Origin: Terriglobia bacterium | Lineage (GTDB): Bacteria > Acidobacteriota > Terriglobia > JAIQFV01 | Direction: 5' to 3' | Length of the DNA stretch: 64,000 nt | Assembly: GCA_020073085.1 (NCBI GenBank) | Contig: JAIQFV010000014.1 | Coordinates: 99,260 to 163,259, forward strand | In this document: positions 51,438 through 60,585 of the stretch, piece by piece | Numbering within the stretch: the first letter of the stretch is position 1 | Layout: each line of letters starts with the position of its first letter | Position numbers and translations under genes: made by a program | Notes under the pieces: generated by a model | What the model saw: only the letters and a program-made list of their open reading frames with translations | What the model was told of the DNA's origin: nothing | The model's database searches: none

Positions 51438-52499
51438 ATGAACCAATCCCTGTCGCATATTAAGAACCGGATGGTGATCTTCTGGAGTTATGTGGGACGA
51501 AAGACCGTGGTTCGAGGCGGCCCCAAATACGTCCTTCTGGAGGCCACCGGGAAGTGCAATCTCTTCTGTCCCATGTGTCCCCGCGAGCTGGTTCATTTTG
51601 AGCCGGTGGACATCCCCATGCCGCTTTTCCAGAAGGTGATTGAGGAGGCCCGTGATTACCTGGAATTCACGGTTCCTTACGGTGCGGGAGAGCCGCTGCT
51701 GAACAAGCGCATTTTCGAGATGGTCCGGTTCTGTCGCGAACGCCGTATCCGCATCGGCATCTCGACCAACGGGACCCTCAATAACCCCGAGCGTAATCGG
51801 CAGCTTCTGGATTCGGGGCTGGACTATATTATTTTTGCCTTTGACGGCGCCACCAAGGAGAGCTACGAGAAGTACCGCAAAGGGGCGAAATTTGAAGAAA
51901 CGCGGGACAAGATCCTGGAATTCCTGAGGATGAAGCAAGAGAAGCAATCCAAGATCTTCACCATCGTGCAGATGGTTCGATTGAAGGACAATGCGGGCGA
52001 GGTGGAAGCATTCCGGAGAATGTGGAATCTTCCGGGGGTTGACCAGGTCCGGATCAAGGAAGACGAACTCCAGTTTGACGGGGTAGGGATCCCGCGGCCC
52101 CGGGAAATCCTGAAACGCCGGAACCCCTGTCACTACCTCTGGCAGGGGCCCGTCTACATTCATCATGACGGCAATGTATTTCCGTGCTGTTACATGTGGC
52201 GTGGCGAGCCGCTCGGAAATGCCAACCAGCAGCCGCTGGCCGAGATTTGGAACAATGAAAAAATGCAGCGTCTGCGGCAGGCTCATCTCGACTTGAAGAT
52301 TGAGGCTTACCCCGACTGCGTCAACTGCCATGCGCCGAAACCGCGCCTGCCGGTGATCCTGGGGAGCTTCGTCATCAATAGCCTCGCCGTTCGGAAATGG
52401 ATCCCGGTCTTCGAGAAGCTGTCCCTGCTCTTTAAAATCTCCGTGTTTGAGCATCGTGCCGTCGAATCGCCCAAGGTGGATGCCAACATCCGCGGTTGA
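51438..52499 (+). CDS. Radical SAM/SPASM protein
   Basis: This 353-residue protein has the cluster motif C40-N-L-F-C44-P-M-C47 and a C-terminal SPASM-type cysteine set (C-H-Y-L-W near 232, C-C-Y-M-W near 252, C-V-N-C near 294) that would bind auxiliary iron-sulfur clusters. Y-G-A-G-E-P-L-L and S-T-N-G-T-L are typical radical SAM motifs. Relatives act in peptide maturation or in sugar and lipid chemistry; no precursor peptide was seen nearby. It lies 4 bases behind the B12-type radical SAM gene and is co-transcribed. No clear Shine-Dalgarno precedes it. Confidence 0.87.
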   Translation: MNQSLSHIKNRMVIFWSYVGRKTVVRGGPKYVLLEATGKCNLFCPMCPRELVHFEPVDIPMPLFQKVIEEARDYLEFTVPYGAGEPLLNKRIFEMVRFCRERRIRIGISTNGTLNNPERNRQLLDSGLDYIIFAFDGATKESYEKYRKGAKFEETRDKILEFLRMKQEKQSKIFTIVQMVRLKDNAGEVEAFRRMWNLPGVDQVRIKEDELQFDGVGIPRPREILKRRNPCHYLWQGPVYIHHDGNVFPCCYMWRGEPLGNANQQPLAEIWNNEKMQRLRQAHLDLKIEAYPDCVNCHAPKPRLPVILGSFVINSLAVRKWIPVFEKLSLLFKISVFEHRAVESPKVDANIRG

Positions 52500-52698
52500 G
52501 ACGGTTCGTCCCCTCCTTGTCGTCTCCTCCGGCCCCGCGAACCGCTGTCATTTCCTCCATTTTCATCCGCTGCCTCTTGCGTTCGTTCCGCCCTTCGAGT
52601 ACGCTTGGCTAGATTTTCATGCGCTTACCCTGTTGTGTCCCGAATGGAACTGAGTTTTGAGAGAAGGGGACGTCTGGTGGGCCGGCACTGGCGAATTC

Positions 52699-53742
52699 AT
52701 GAGTGAAAAGGCGTGTCCGCTTTGTTCAACGGAGGAAACTGGGTTCTTTGCCTACAGCACCGACTACCTGCTGAAGACCACGGAGAAAGTGTTCTCGCTT
52801 CGGGAGTGCACGGCCTGTGGAATTGTTTTTCTGGCTCCCATCCCATCCGCGGAGGAGTTGCGGGCTTACTATCCTTCCGGGTACTGGTGGAGCGAGACGA
52901 GCCGTGCGCCGGGTTTCTTGTCGAACCTGGGAAAACGACTGGAGTCGTTGTACCGTCGATTGGTGTTGCGGGATCACGTCCGATTTGTCCTCGAGGCCGC
53001 CCGCCATGTTTCGGAAGAAGGTGAAGCGGTTGATGTCCTGGACGTCGGTTGTTCGGGCGGAACCCTGCTGCACGAGCTTTCCTGTCGCGGAATCTTGGGG
53101 CGCGGTCTCGACTTCTCCGAGGAGGCTGTGGCGCACGCCATTCGGGTGTACCAGCTGGACTGCCGCGTGGGGGATTTGACTCAAGCTCCGTGGCCGGGAA
53201 AACGATTTTCACTCCTCACGTGTTTTCATGTGTTGGAGCACGTCCCGGAGCCCCGGGCCTTTTTGAGGGCGGCAGAGGCTGCACTGGTCGAGCGGGGTCG
53301 GATTGTGTTGCAGGTGCCCAATATCCGGAGCTGGCAATGTCGCCTGTTCGGTCCCCATTGGTACGGGTTGGACCCCCCGAGACACCTCGTCAACTTCAGC
53401 GACCGGGCACTGATCCGTTTGCTCCAGGAGACAGGTTTTGAAATCCAGAGGGAGAAGCGATTTTCGCTCCGCGACGATGCCGCCGCGTGGGTCTCCAGCG
53501 CCTTTCCCTCACTGGACCCGTTGGCCCGGGCCATCCGCAAGACCTCGCGAAAGCGTCCGGCCGGGGAGCCATCGGCCCTTGGCATTTTTAAGAATTTCGT
53601 CTATTTTGTTTTATTGGTGGCAGCCACTCCGGTGGCGCTCTTCGATTCGCTGGCGGGTCGTGGGGCAACCCTCATGGTTGAGGCCCGGCGATCGTCGAAG
53701 CCCTCCACGCGTCATCTTCAACACCACCCTGAATCTTTGTGA
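52699..53742 (+). CDS. SAM methyltransferase with N-terminal zinc ribbon
   Basis: This 347-residue protein has a C-x2-C (C6, C9) and C-x2-C (C37, C40) zinc ribbon followed by a class I methyltransferase domain with normal motif I (V-L-D-V-G-C-S-G-G) and C-F-H-V-L-E-H-V. The C-terminal part includes W-Y-G-L-D-P-P-R-H-L-V-N-F, a frequent motif in methyltransferases of polysaccharide clusters. A hydrophobic segment lies near residues 298-313. The frame is open to TTG 52657, but ATG 52699 fits the zinc ribbon start. It stands between radical SAM and GT2 genes, so a sugar or lipid-linked acceptor is likely. Confidence 0.85.
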   Translation: MSEKACPLCSTEETGFFAYSTDYLLKTTEKVFSLRECTACGIVFLAPIPSAEELRAYYPSGYWWSETSRAPGFLSNLGKRLESLYRRLVLRDHVRFVLEAARHVSEEGEAVDVLDVGCSGGTLLHELSCRGILGRGLDFSEEAVAHAIRVYQLDCRVGDLTQAPWPGKRFSLLTCFHVLEHVPEPRAFLRAAEAALVERGRIVLQVPNIRSWQCRLFGPHWYGLDPPRHLVNFSDRALIRLLQETGFEIQREKRFSLRDDAAAWVSSAFPSLDPLARAIRKTSRKRPAGEPSALGIFKNFVYFVLLVAATPVALFDSLAGRGATLMVEARRSSKPSTRHLQHHPESL

Positions 53743-53757
53743 CAACCGGCAGCTTGA

Positions 53758-54783
53758 ATGGAAAATGAAAAGTCCGTGACGGTCATTGTGGTGAACTGGA
53801 ACAGCCGCGACTTGTTGCGGGAGTGTCTCTTCTCCCTGCGGCGGCAGACGTACAGGAACTTTCACGTAATCGTGGTGGACAACGGTTCGATCGACGGGTC
53901 CCTCGAGATGTTGGAGAATGAATTTGGCGGGTTCGCCTACTTGATCAAGAACTCGCGTAACCACGGGTTCTGCCGGGCGGTGAATCAGGCCATCCTTGCT
54001 TCCGCCTCGGAATACGTGGCCCTGCTGAATAATGATGCCGAGGCGCAGCCAACGTGGCTGGAAGAGATGACGCTGGCGATCCAGCGCGCCGGGGACATCG
54101 GCATGTGTGCTTCAAAAATCCTGAAGCATGATCAGCCTGATGTGATCGACAAGGTGGGACACCTTATTTACCTGGATGGCCAGAATCGAGGCCGTGGAAC
54201 GGGCCAGACCGACCGGGGGCAATTTGACCAGGAAGAGGAAACACTTTTCCCGGATGGGTGCGCCGCGCTCTATCGCCGGGCGGTCTTTGATGCCGTGGGT
54301 CTGTTTGATGAGGATTTCTTTGCCTATGGCGATGATGCGGAGTTGGGGCTGCGGGCCCGGCTCGGCGGATGGCGCGCCCTCTACTCTCCACGAGCCGTTG
54401 TCTACCATCGCCATTCCCAAACCCTCGGGGCCTATTCCCCGGAAAAGATTTTTTACGTCGAACGGAACCGGGTGTGGCTGGCCGTGAAGCTCTTTCCCCT
54501 CTCCATCCTGCTGCTGAACCCGTATTATGCCGGGCTCCGTTTTTTCGTTGGCATGATGGGTTCCGTCCTGCGCAAAGGACCCGCCGGCAGTTTCGCCCGG
54601 GAGTATTCCATACTCCGCTTGTTGTGGACCATTCTTCGGGCCAACCTGTCGGCCCTCGTGCGGCTGCCTCAGATGTGGAGAAAAAGGGGGGAGGTAAAGC
54701 GCCGGCAGAAGATATCGAACGAGGAACTCCGGCGGTTGTTGTCCCAGTTCCGGATCGGGCTAAAAGAGCTGGCTCTTGAATAG
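53758..54783 (+). CDS. GT2 family glycosyltransferase, rhamnosyltransferase-like
   Basis: This 341-residue GT-A enzyme has V-V-N-W-N-S-R-D at the N-terminus, V-V-D-N-G-S-I-D-G-S, the nucleotide-sugar motif L-N-N-D-A-E (D-x-E in place of D-x-D) and F-A-Y-G-D-D-A-E-L-G-L-R, which is the catalytic E/D-D-x-E-L motif of the WbbL-type group. Hydrophobic helices near residues 240-275 may attach it to the membrane. It probably adds a sugar to a growing lipid-linked glycan on the cytoplasmic side. It starts 15 bases behind the zinc-ribbon methyltransferase. Confidence 0.88.
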   Translation: MENEKSVTVIVVNWNSRDLLRECLFSLRRQTYRNFHVIVVDNGSIDGSLEMLENEFGGFAYLIKNSRNHGFCRAVNQAILASASEYVALLNNDAEAQPTWLEEMTLAIQRAGDIGMCASKILKHDQPDVIDKVGHLIYLDGQNRGRGTGQTDRGQFDQEEETLFPDGCAALYRRAVFDAVGLFDEDFFAYGDDAELGLRARLGGWRALYSPRAVVYHRHSQTLGAYSPEKIFYVERNRVWLAVKLFPLSILLLNPYYAGLRFFVGMMGSVLRKGPAGSFAREYSILRLLWTILRANLSALVRLPQMWRKRGEVKRRQKISNEELRRLLSQFRIGLKELALE

Positions 54784-54837
54784 GTCCGGTGTCCGGCGCT
54801 TCCGGGCCGCCCCGCCTGGACTGGAGTGTGAGGAAAT

Positions 54838-55554
54838 ATGTTGAATGCGCGCCTCCACAGCCTTGCAGAACGATGGTTGCCGGGTGCCCTGCTCCGCGCC
54901 CTCGATCCGTTTGAGGCTCTGATCTCAGATCGACTGGCAGCCTTTGTGGCGACCCTCCCCGACCGTTCGCATGTTTTGGATGCCGGAGCAGGACAGTGCC
55001 GTTATGCCTCGGCCTTTCTTCGACACCGGTATGTTGCCCTGGATATTTCCGTCGGCGATTCCTCCTGGGATTATTCACAATTGGACATTCTGGGGGATTT
55101 GGAAAAACTGCCGATCGCCAACTCGGCGTTCGATGCGGCGATCAGCATCGTGGTGCTGGAGCATGTGCGGGAGCCCCAGGAGGTGATGCGCGAGACCGCG
55201 CGTGTCCTTCGACCGGGCGGACGATTCTTCATTGTGGTCCCGAATCAATGGGAAGTTCACCAGGCCCCGTACGACTATTTCCGATTCACACGGTACGGGC
55301 TGGAACATCTGCTGGTGAAGAGCGGGTTCCGCATCCAGCGGGTTGAGGCCATTGGGGGTTTTTTCTGGCTGATGTCCCGTCGATCCATCAATTTGCTGAC
55401 GTTTTTCCAGGGCGGCCTGAAATGGGTGATTTTCCTTCTGTTGGCGCCCTTCCTGGGATTCTTGATTCCGATCCTCTTCTATTTTGCCGACCGGTTGGAT
55501 CGACGCAAGGATTTCACATTGGGATATATTTGCGAGGCCAGCCGGGAGGGCTAG
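54838..55554 (+). CDS. SAM-dependent methyltransferase with C-terminal membrane segment
   Basis: This 238-residue class I methyltransferase has motif I V-L-D-A-G-A-G-Q-C, V-A-L-D-I-S, V-L-E-H-V-R-E-P and V-L-R-P-G-G-R-F-F-I. The later Y-F-R-F-T-R-Y-G-L segment is common in methyltransferases of surface-glycan clusters. Residues about 197-220 are hydrophobic (WVIFLLLAPFLGFLIPILFY), suggesting membrane attachment. GAGG lies 6 bases before the ATG. It is the last gene before the ribosomal block, whose promoter begins about 110 bp downstream. Confidence 0.85.
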   Translation: MLNARLHSLAERWLPGALLRALDPFEALISDRLAAFVATLPDRSHVLDAGAGQCRYASAFLRHRYVALDISVGDSSWDYSQLDILGDLEKLPIANSAFDAAISIVVLEHVREPQEVMRETARVLRPGGRFFIVVPNQWEVHQAPYDYFRFTRYGLEHLLVKSGFRIQRVEAIGGFFWLMSRRSINLLTFFQGGLKWVIFLLLAPFLGFLIPILFYFADRLDRRKDFTLGYICEASREG

Positions 55555-55664
55555 GGACGCATTGCGGGTTCTTGTGAGGGCCATCGACGGGGGTGACGGC
55601 GTTTTTCTTTGCGGGTGACCCGACTGAAACCGTGCGTTGGTTCAGCCGAATGGCAAGCTAGCGC

Positions 55665-55691
55665 TTGACAAAGAAGAGCTTGTCGTATAAT
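55665..55691 (+). promoter_or_regulatory. Strong sigma-70 promoter for rplM
   Basis: A perfect TTGACA (55665-55670) and a perfect TATAAT (55686-55691) are separated by 15 bases, shorter than the usual 17. The start codon of rplM follows 40 bases behind. Confidence 0.75.
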
Positions 55692-55731
55692 TTTGATACT
55701 TTGGCCCACAGGCGCTACGCGGAGTGAGGAG

Positions 55732-56166
55732 ATGTCAACGCATTTTACGAAGGCTTCAGAAATCAATAGCAAGTGGTATTTGATCGATGCCAGGGGGGTA
55801 GTGTTGGGTCGTCTGGCCACGACCGTTGCCAAGCTGTTGATAGGTAAGACCAAGGCCAATTATGTCCCGTACCTTGACGGTGGCGACCATGTGGTCATTG
55901 TCAACGCAGACAAGGTGAAGATCACCGGGAAAAAGTTGGACCAAAAATTCTATCATCGGTTTTCGGGTTACCCCGGCGGAATGAAATCGATTTCGTTGAA
56001 AGACCAGTTGGCCAAGCATCCGACGCGCGTCGTGGAGGATGCCGTTACCGGGATGTTACCCAAATCAAAACTGGGCCGGGCCATGGCGAAGAAGCTGCGT
56101 GTGTATGCGGCTCCGTCGCATCCGCACTCGGCACAGAAACTGGAACCCTTTCTCATCAAGCCATAG
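55732..56166 (+). CDS. rplM: 50S ribosomal protein L13
   Basis: This 144-residue protein is an early-assembling component of the large subunit. Conserved segments are [39 protein letters not shown] and [11 protein letters not shown]. Its length is typical. The ATG at 55732 follows GGAG. It leads an operon with rpsI, as in most bacteria. Confidence 0.98.
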   Translation: MSTHFTKASEINSKWYLIDARGVVLGRLATTVAKLLIGKTKANYVPYLDGGDHVVIVNADKVKITGKKLDQKFYHRFSGYPGGMKSISLKDQLAKHPTRVVEDAVTGMLPKSKLGRAMAKKLRVYAAPSHPHSAQKLEPFLIKP

Positions 56167-56195
56167 GGTTTGCACCCTTTTCAAGGAGTTTGAAT

Positions 56196-56606
56196 TTGTC
56201 CACAGAGTTATCGACACCGACGGTGCAATATTACGGAACGGGCAAACGCAAAACGGCGGTGGCCCGTGTTTTTTTGCGCCCGGGTATGGGGCACTTCAAG
56301 ATCAACGACCTGAAATTTGAAGACTACTTCAAGACCGAAACCTTGCGCAAAATTATCAGTCAGCCATTACAAGCGACTGAGACGGCAGGGAAGTTCGATG
56401 TATTGGTGAATGTCCAGGGAGGCGGCCTTTCAGGTCAGGCCGACGCCGTGCAATTGGGAATTTCGCGGGCCCTGCTCGAGTTCAACGTCGAATTGCGAAA
56501 GAAACTGCGGGAAGGCGGATTCCTGACACGGGACGCGCGGATCAAGGAACGAAAGAAGTACGGGCAGAAGGGCGCCCGGAAACGGTTCCAGTATTCGAAG
56601 CGTTAG
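56196..56606 (+). CDS. rpsI: 30S ribosomal protein S9
   Basis: This 136-residue protein has its C-terminal tail ([17 protein letters not shown]) reaching the P-site t[17 protein letters not shown] and [10 protein letters not shown] are diagnostic. No ATG or GTG is suitably placed. TTG 56196 lies 7 bases behind AAGGAG and is taken as the start; a TTG at 56190 would be too close to the Shine-Dalgarno. Confidence 0.97.
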   Translation: MSTELSTPTVQYYGTGKRKTAVARVFLRPGMGHFKINDLKFEDYFKTETLRKIISQPLQATETAGKFDVLVNVQGGGLSGQADAVQLGISRALLEFNVELRKKLREGGFLTRDARIKERKKYGQKGARKRFQYSKR

Positions 56607-56626
56607 TTCCGAGGCACCTTGTGGGA

Positions 56627-56681
56627 CAGACGTCCTCGTCTGCCCTGGGAATGAACTCCTCTGGCGGACGAGGACGTCCGC
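56627..56681. repeat. Two mutually complementary hairpins in the rpsI-rpsB gap
   Basis: CAGACG-TCCT-CGTCTG (56627-56642) and GCGGACG-AGGA-CGTCCGC (56664-56681) are each palindromic. GACGTCCTCGTC and GACGAGGACGTC are exact reverse complements, so the loops (TCCT/AGGA) could kiss or the two could pair as one long stem. The look is that of dispersed REP-type palindromes. Confidence 0.75.
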
Positions 56682-56804
56682 TTCACCATTAGAATTCGAC
56701 GCCGCAGACCGGGGGACTGGAAAGGGATGCGGCAGCAGTAAATCTCCCCGCGGGGGGGCCGGGTTGCGGTCCACCGAATTTTCCAGCAGAGAAGAGAGGA
56801 ATAC

Positions 56805-57725
56805 TTGATTCAAGTCACAATGAAGGAACTGCTCGAGGCAGGCGTTCACTTCGGGCATCAAACGAGACGCTGGAACCCGAAAATGAAGGAATACATTTTC
56901 GGGGAGCGGAACGGGATTTACATCATTGATCTGCAAAAGACGCTCAAGATGTTCAAGGAAGCGCTGCAGTCCATTACCGAATTGGCGGCCCAGGGAAAGA
57001 TTATTCTATACGTGGGAACCAAGCGGCAGGCCCAGGATGCCATTGCGGAGGAAGCGCAGCGCTGTGGCATGTATTTCGTGAATCAACGCTGGTTGGGGGG
57101 CTTGTTGACCAATTTTGCCACCATTCAGCGGTCCATCAAGCGGCTGAAGGATTTGGAGGCCATGAAGGCCGACGGGAGTTATGAACTTCGCTCCAAGAAG
57201 GAAGTAGCGAGACTGGAACGGGAACGATTAGCATTGGAGAAGAATCTCTCCGGCATTAAGAATATGCCCCGGCTGCCCGACGCCCTCTTTGTGGTTGACT
57301 CCGGGAAGGAAGAGATTGCAATCTTGGAAGCCCGGAAGCTGTCCATCCCGGTTTTCAGCATCGTCGACACCAACTGCAACCCGGATGTTATCGACTATAT
57401 CATTCCGGGCAATGATGACGCCCTTCGCGCCATTCGGCTGTTCACGCAGAAGGTGGCCGATGCGATCCTCGAAGGGCAACAATTCCGTCTGGCCCAGGAG
57501 GCGGAAGCTGAAAAGGTGGCTCAAGAGCAGGCCACCACGGATGGAACGGGTGAAGTCGGTGTCCCGGCTGAAGCCGCTATGAAGACGGAGACTGCGACGG
57601 CGGGGGGTGAAAGTCCCACGGTCGGCCCGGGAGGTTCGGAGGGAACCGGCGGACTCGACGAAGCAGGCCGCAAGCGCCGGCCACGAAGGCCCCGACCCTT
57701 GACACAATCTTCGACGGTTCGCTGA
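56805..57725 (+). CDS. rpsB: 30S ribosomal protein S2 with long C-terminal extension
   Basis: This 306-residue protein includes the family core to about residue 240: [38 protein letters not shown] and D-T-N-C-N-P-D. It starts at TTG 56805, which matches the M-x-x-V-S/T-M start of S2 better than ATG 56820; GAGAGGA precedes it. Residues beyond 240 are Glu/Ala/Gly/Thr-rich and end in a basic patch ([10 protein letters not shown]). Such tails occur in several phyla and may be disordered. Confidence 0.97.
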   Translation: MIQVTMKELLEAGVHFGHQTRRWNPKMKEYIFGERNGIYIIDLQKTLKMFKEALQSITELAAQGKIILYVGTKRQAQDAIAEEAQRCGMYFVNQRWLGGLLTNFATIQRSIKRLKDLEAMKADGSYELRSKKEVARLERERLALEKNLSGIKNMPRLPDALFVVDSGKEEIAILEARKLSIPVFSIVDTNCNPDVIDYIIPGNDDALRAIRLFTQKVADAILEGQQFRLAQEAEAEKVAQEQATTDGTGEVGVPAEAAMKTETATAGGESPTVGPGGSEGTGGLDEAGRKRRPRRPRPLTQSSTVR

Positions 57726-57819
57726 TCCCGTCTTGGACGGGACTGTGACCGCGAGATTCACCTGCCTGATCATGGTGAAATCGAGAGCCACCGGGTGAAT
57801 CAAATTAAAGAATTCATCC

Positions 57820-57873
57820 AACCTAAAAATTGTTCGCCGTTACCGAAGGGGAACAATTTTTAGGTTTATTTTT
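57820..57873. terminator. Very strong terminator hairpin between rpsB and tsf
   Basis: AACCTAAAAATTGTTC (57820-57835) and GAACAATTTTTAGGTT (57851-57866) form a perfect 16-bp stem with a 15-nt loop, followed by TATTTTT. The A-rich left arm makes it able to work in both directions. It would separate rpsB from tsf, or attenuate readthrough to it. Confidence 0.85.
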
Positions 57874-57882
57874 GTAAGGGAG

Positions 57883-58045
57883 CCATCAGCGGTCAGCTTT
57901 CAGCTATCGGCAAGCGAACCCTCCGGCCAGTTTGAATAGACATTCGGTATCGTGCCGCGGCCGGGGGACACAAGTCAGCGACTGTTTTGACCTGAATATC
58001 CAAAAGGTGTTTGCTGATGGCTGACAGCTAATAGTTGATTGCTGC
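57883..58045. repeat. Inverted pair of AGCTGAC-type heptamer arrays
   Basis: GGTCAGCTTTCAGCTATCGG (about 57890-57909) and GCTGATGGCTGACAGCTAAT followed by AGTTGATTGCTG (about 58013-58044) are inverted relatives with a 7-bp step. About 100 bp lie between them, just before the tsf Shine-Dalgarno. Confidence 0.65.
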
Positions 58046-58069
58046 TTTTCTGGAGGGTTAATCAAGCTT

Positions 58070-59005
58070 ATGGAGATTTCAGCGAAAGATGTTAAGGAGC
58101 TGCGGGAACGGACCGGCGCCGGCATGATGGAATGCAAGAAGGCACTGGTGGAGGCCCAGGGCAACATCGATGAGGCGATCACCATCCTTCGCAAACGGGG
58201 GTTGGCCAGCGCCGCCAAGAAGGCAGGGCGCGTCACGTCGGAAGGCCTGGTCGACGTGCGGGTTGCCTCCGTCCAGGGGAACCCGGTCGGAGTCATCGTC
58301 GAAGTAAATTGTGAAACCGACTTTGTAGCCCGCACGGATGACTTCAAGAACTTTGTCTCCCGAGTGGGAGAGCATCTCTTGCAGCAAAAAGCAGAATCCC
58401 TGGATCACTTGCTCTCACAGAAGTTCCATGCGGAAGAGACAAAGACCGTCCAGGAAATCCTGCTGGAGAGAATTTTGCAGATCAAGGAGAACCTTTCCAT
58501 CCGCCGCTTTGAACGAATGGAGTTAAGCGGTCAGGGCGCACTGGGAACTTACATCCACGCGGGAGGGAAGATCGGGGTGCTCGTCGAGTTAGGGGCCGCA
58601 GGGGGGACCAACACCGGGGGAGAGACATTCCAGGGCCTGGTTCACGATGTGGCCATGCATGTGGCTGCCTCCGATCCCAAGTACCTCAGCCGTCAGCATG
58701 TGCCTTCATCGGTTCTGGAGCGCGAAAAAGACATTGCCCGGGCCAAGGTTCCTCCCGGAAAACCAGCCCCGGTGGTCGAAAAGATTGTGGAAGGTCAACT
58801 CGCGAAATTTTATGGAGAGGTGTGTCTGTTGGAGCAACCGTTTGTGAAGGAGCCCGGGATGTCGTTGGGGCAGTGGTTGACCCAAAAGGCTCCTGCGCTG
58901 GGGGGAGCGGTGGAAGTCCGTCGCTTCGTCCGATTCAAGGCGGGTGAAGGGATTGAAAAGCCCCCTGATGATTTCGCAGCGGAAGTCGCGGCCCAGGTAA
59001 AGTAG
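58070..59005 (+). CDS. tsf: Translation elongation factor Ts
   Basis: This 311-residue nucleotide-exchange factor for EF-Tu has the N-terminal UBA-like [17 protein letters not shown], then [11 protein letters not shown] and [11 protein letters not shown]. It is slightly longer than average. GGAGG lies 12 bases before the ATG, an unusually long gap. The gene is followed after 2 bases by pyrH. Confidence 0.97.
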   Translation: MEISAKDVKELRERTGAGMMECKKALVEAQGNIDEAITILRKRGLASAAKKAGRVTSEGLVDVRVASVQGNPVGVIVEVNCETDFVARTDDFKNFVSRVGEHLLQQKAESLDHLLSQKFHAEETKTVQEILLERILQIKENLSIRRFERMELSGQGALGTYIHAGGKIGVLVELGAAGGTNTGGETFQGLVHDVAMHVAASDPKYLSRQHVPSSVLEREKDIARAKVPPGKPAPVVEKIVEGQLAKFYGEVCLLEQPFVKEPGMSLGQWLTQKAPALGGAVEVRRFVRFKAGEGIEKPPDDFAAEVAAQVK

Positions 59006-59007
59006 AT

Positions 59008-59730
59008 ATGAGAAACCCTCAAGTCAAGTACAAGAGAGTCCTGCTGAAATTGAGCGGGGAGGCCCTGATGGGCCGACAGGGTTACGGGGTTGACCCGCTC
59101 GTGGCGACCAGTATTGCGGAACAGGTCAAAGAGGTCCACAGACTCGGTGTGGAATTGAGTATCGTGATCGGCGGCGGCAACATTTTCCGGGGGGTGGCGG
59201 CGAGCGCCCGGGGCATGGACCGGGTCTCCGGGGATGTGATGGGGATGCTGGCAACCATGATTAATGCAATTGCGCTCCAGGATGCCCTCGAAAAAGTGGG
59301 CGTCATTACCCGAGTCATGTCGGCGATTGAGATGCGCGAGGTAGCTGAACCCTTCATTCGCCGGCGGGCCCTGCGTCATTTGGAAAAAAGACGCGTGGTG
59401 ATCTTTGCCGCGGGAACGGGGAACCCTTACTTCTCGACCGACACAGCGGCCGCCTTGCGGGCCATGGAGATCAAGGCAGAGGTGATCTTGAAGGCGACCC
59501 GGGTGGACGGCATCTACGACAGCGACCCTTTAAAGAACCGCCGTGCCAAGATGTTCCGTGAGATCTCCTACATTGACGTCCTCAAGAAGGGGCTGGCCGT
59601 CATGGATACGACGGCGATTTCGTTGTGTATGGATAATAAGTTGCCGATTATCGTCTTTAATCTGCTCAAGCGGGGCAACATCAAGAGAACGGTGATGGGG
59701 GCAACGGTGGGAACCACCGTCCATCTCTAA
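59008..59730 (+). CDS. pyrH: UMP kinase
   Basis: This 240-residue amino-acid-kinase-fold enzyme phosphorylates UMP to UDP in pyrimidine nucleotide synthesis. [13 protein letters not shown] at the N-terminus, [25 protein letters not shown] and [11 protein letters not shown] are diagnostic. It starts 2 bases behind tsf and lies 23 bases before frr, the usual order. Confidence 0.98.
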   Translation: MRNPQVKYKRVLLKLSGEALMGRQGYGVDPLVATSIAEQVKEVHRLGVELSIVIGGGNIFRGVAASARGMDRVSGDVMGMLATMINAIALQDALEKVGVITRVMSAIEMREVAEPFIRRRALRHLEKRRVVIFAAGTGNPYFSTDTAAALRAMEIKAEVILKATRVDGIYDSDPLKNRRAKMFREISYIDVLKKGLAVMDTTAISLCMDNKLPIIVFNLLKRGNIKRTVMGATVGTTVHL

Positions 59731-59753
59731 ACGGGCTTCGGAGTCAATTCCTT

Positions 59754-60311
59754 ATGATCAAGGACATCCTTGCACAGACCAAAGCGCGAATGGAAAAATC
59801 AGTGGAAGACTTCAAGCACACCTTGACTGCTATTCGAACCGGCCGGGCCAATGTCGGACTCATCGATCATCTCAAGGTGGACTATTACGGCACACCCACC
59901 CCGCTGAACCAGCTGGCGTCGCTGGGGGTTCCGGAACCCACCTCGATTACCGTCCAGCCGTGGGATATCTCGCAGCTCGGGGCGATTGAAAAATCCATCC
60001 GCTCCTCGGACTTGGGATTGAATCCGGTTAACGACGGCAAGATTATCCGGGTTCCGATTCCGCCCCTCACTGAAGAACGGCGCCGTGAACTGGTGAAACA
60101 TCTCCATAAGATTCTGGAGGATCACCGCACGGCGATCCGAAATATCCGGCGGGACGAGAACGAGCGGGTGAAGAAGGCCCTGAAGGATAAAACGATCTCC
60201 GAGGACGATGAGAAAAAAACCCTCGACGAGATCCAAAAGGTGACGAACCAGTTCATCGAAAAACTGGAGGGGTTCGGGAAGGGTAAAGAAAAAGAAATCA
60301 TGGAAGTCTGA
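59754..60311 (+). CDS. frr: Ribosome recycling factor
   Basis: This 185-residue protein splits post-termination ribosomes together with EF-G. I-R-T-G-R-A-N-V-G-L-I-D, V-D-Y-Y-G-T-P-T-P-L-N-Q-L-A and N-P-V-N-D-G-K-I-I-R-V-P-I-P-P-L-T-E-E-R-R are family signatures. Its length is normal. It ends the first part of the translation block. Confidence 0.98.
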   Translation: MIKDILAQTKARMEKSVEDFKHTLTAIRTGRANVGLIDHLKVDYYGTPTPLNQLASLGVPEPTSITVQPWDISQLGAIEKSIRSSDLGLNPVNDGKIIRVPIPPLTEERRRELVKHLHKILEDHRTAIRNIRRDENERVKKALKDKTISEDDEKKTLDEIQKVTNQFIEKLEGFGKGKEKEIMEV

Positions 60312-60419
60312 GTTCGTGCCCGCCCGAAACCGGAGGGAAGAAACCGGGGTGTCCATGCTTCACCCACCCTCCAAGGAATGCGGCGGGTTTCAGCACAGGG
60401 GCCCTGCGATCGGCGAAGG

Positions 60420-60462
60420 GGGGCATCAGAAAGATTCTTAAGCGCCCCACGCATTTTTTTTT
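60420..60462 (+). terminator. Weak terminator candidate after frr
   Basis: GGGGC (60420-60424) and GCCCC (60444-60448) can pair around a 19-nt loop, and a run of nine T follows at 60454-60462 after a 5-base gap. The stem is short, so efficiency is uncertain. Confidence 0.4.
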
Positions 60463-60473
60463 GATGGAGAGGG

Positions 60474-60504
60474 TTGACAATTTGCGAGTCTGTCGATAGA
60501 CTCG
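60474..60504 (+). promoter_or_regulatory. Promoter for the str operon with an overlapping dyad
   Basis: TTGACA (60474-60479), 17 bases and TAGACT (60497-60502) make a good sigma-70 promoter. A perfect dyad, CGAGTCT-GTCGAT-AGACTCG (60485-60504), covers the spacer and the -10 and could be an operator. The rpsL start lies 82 bases downstream of the -10. Confidence 0.7.
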
Positions 60505-60585
60505 TAAGGTTTGTCAGGTGGTGGGTAACGCGCTAGTGCGTAGCGTGGTATATAACTTTCGGAACAGAATTGTTCGAGGGATTCT

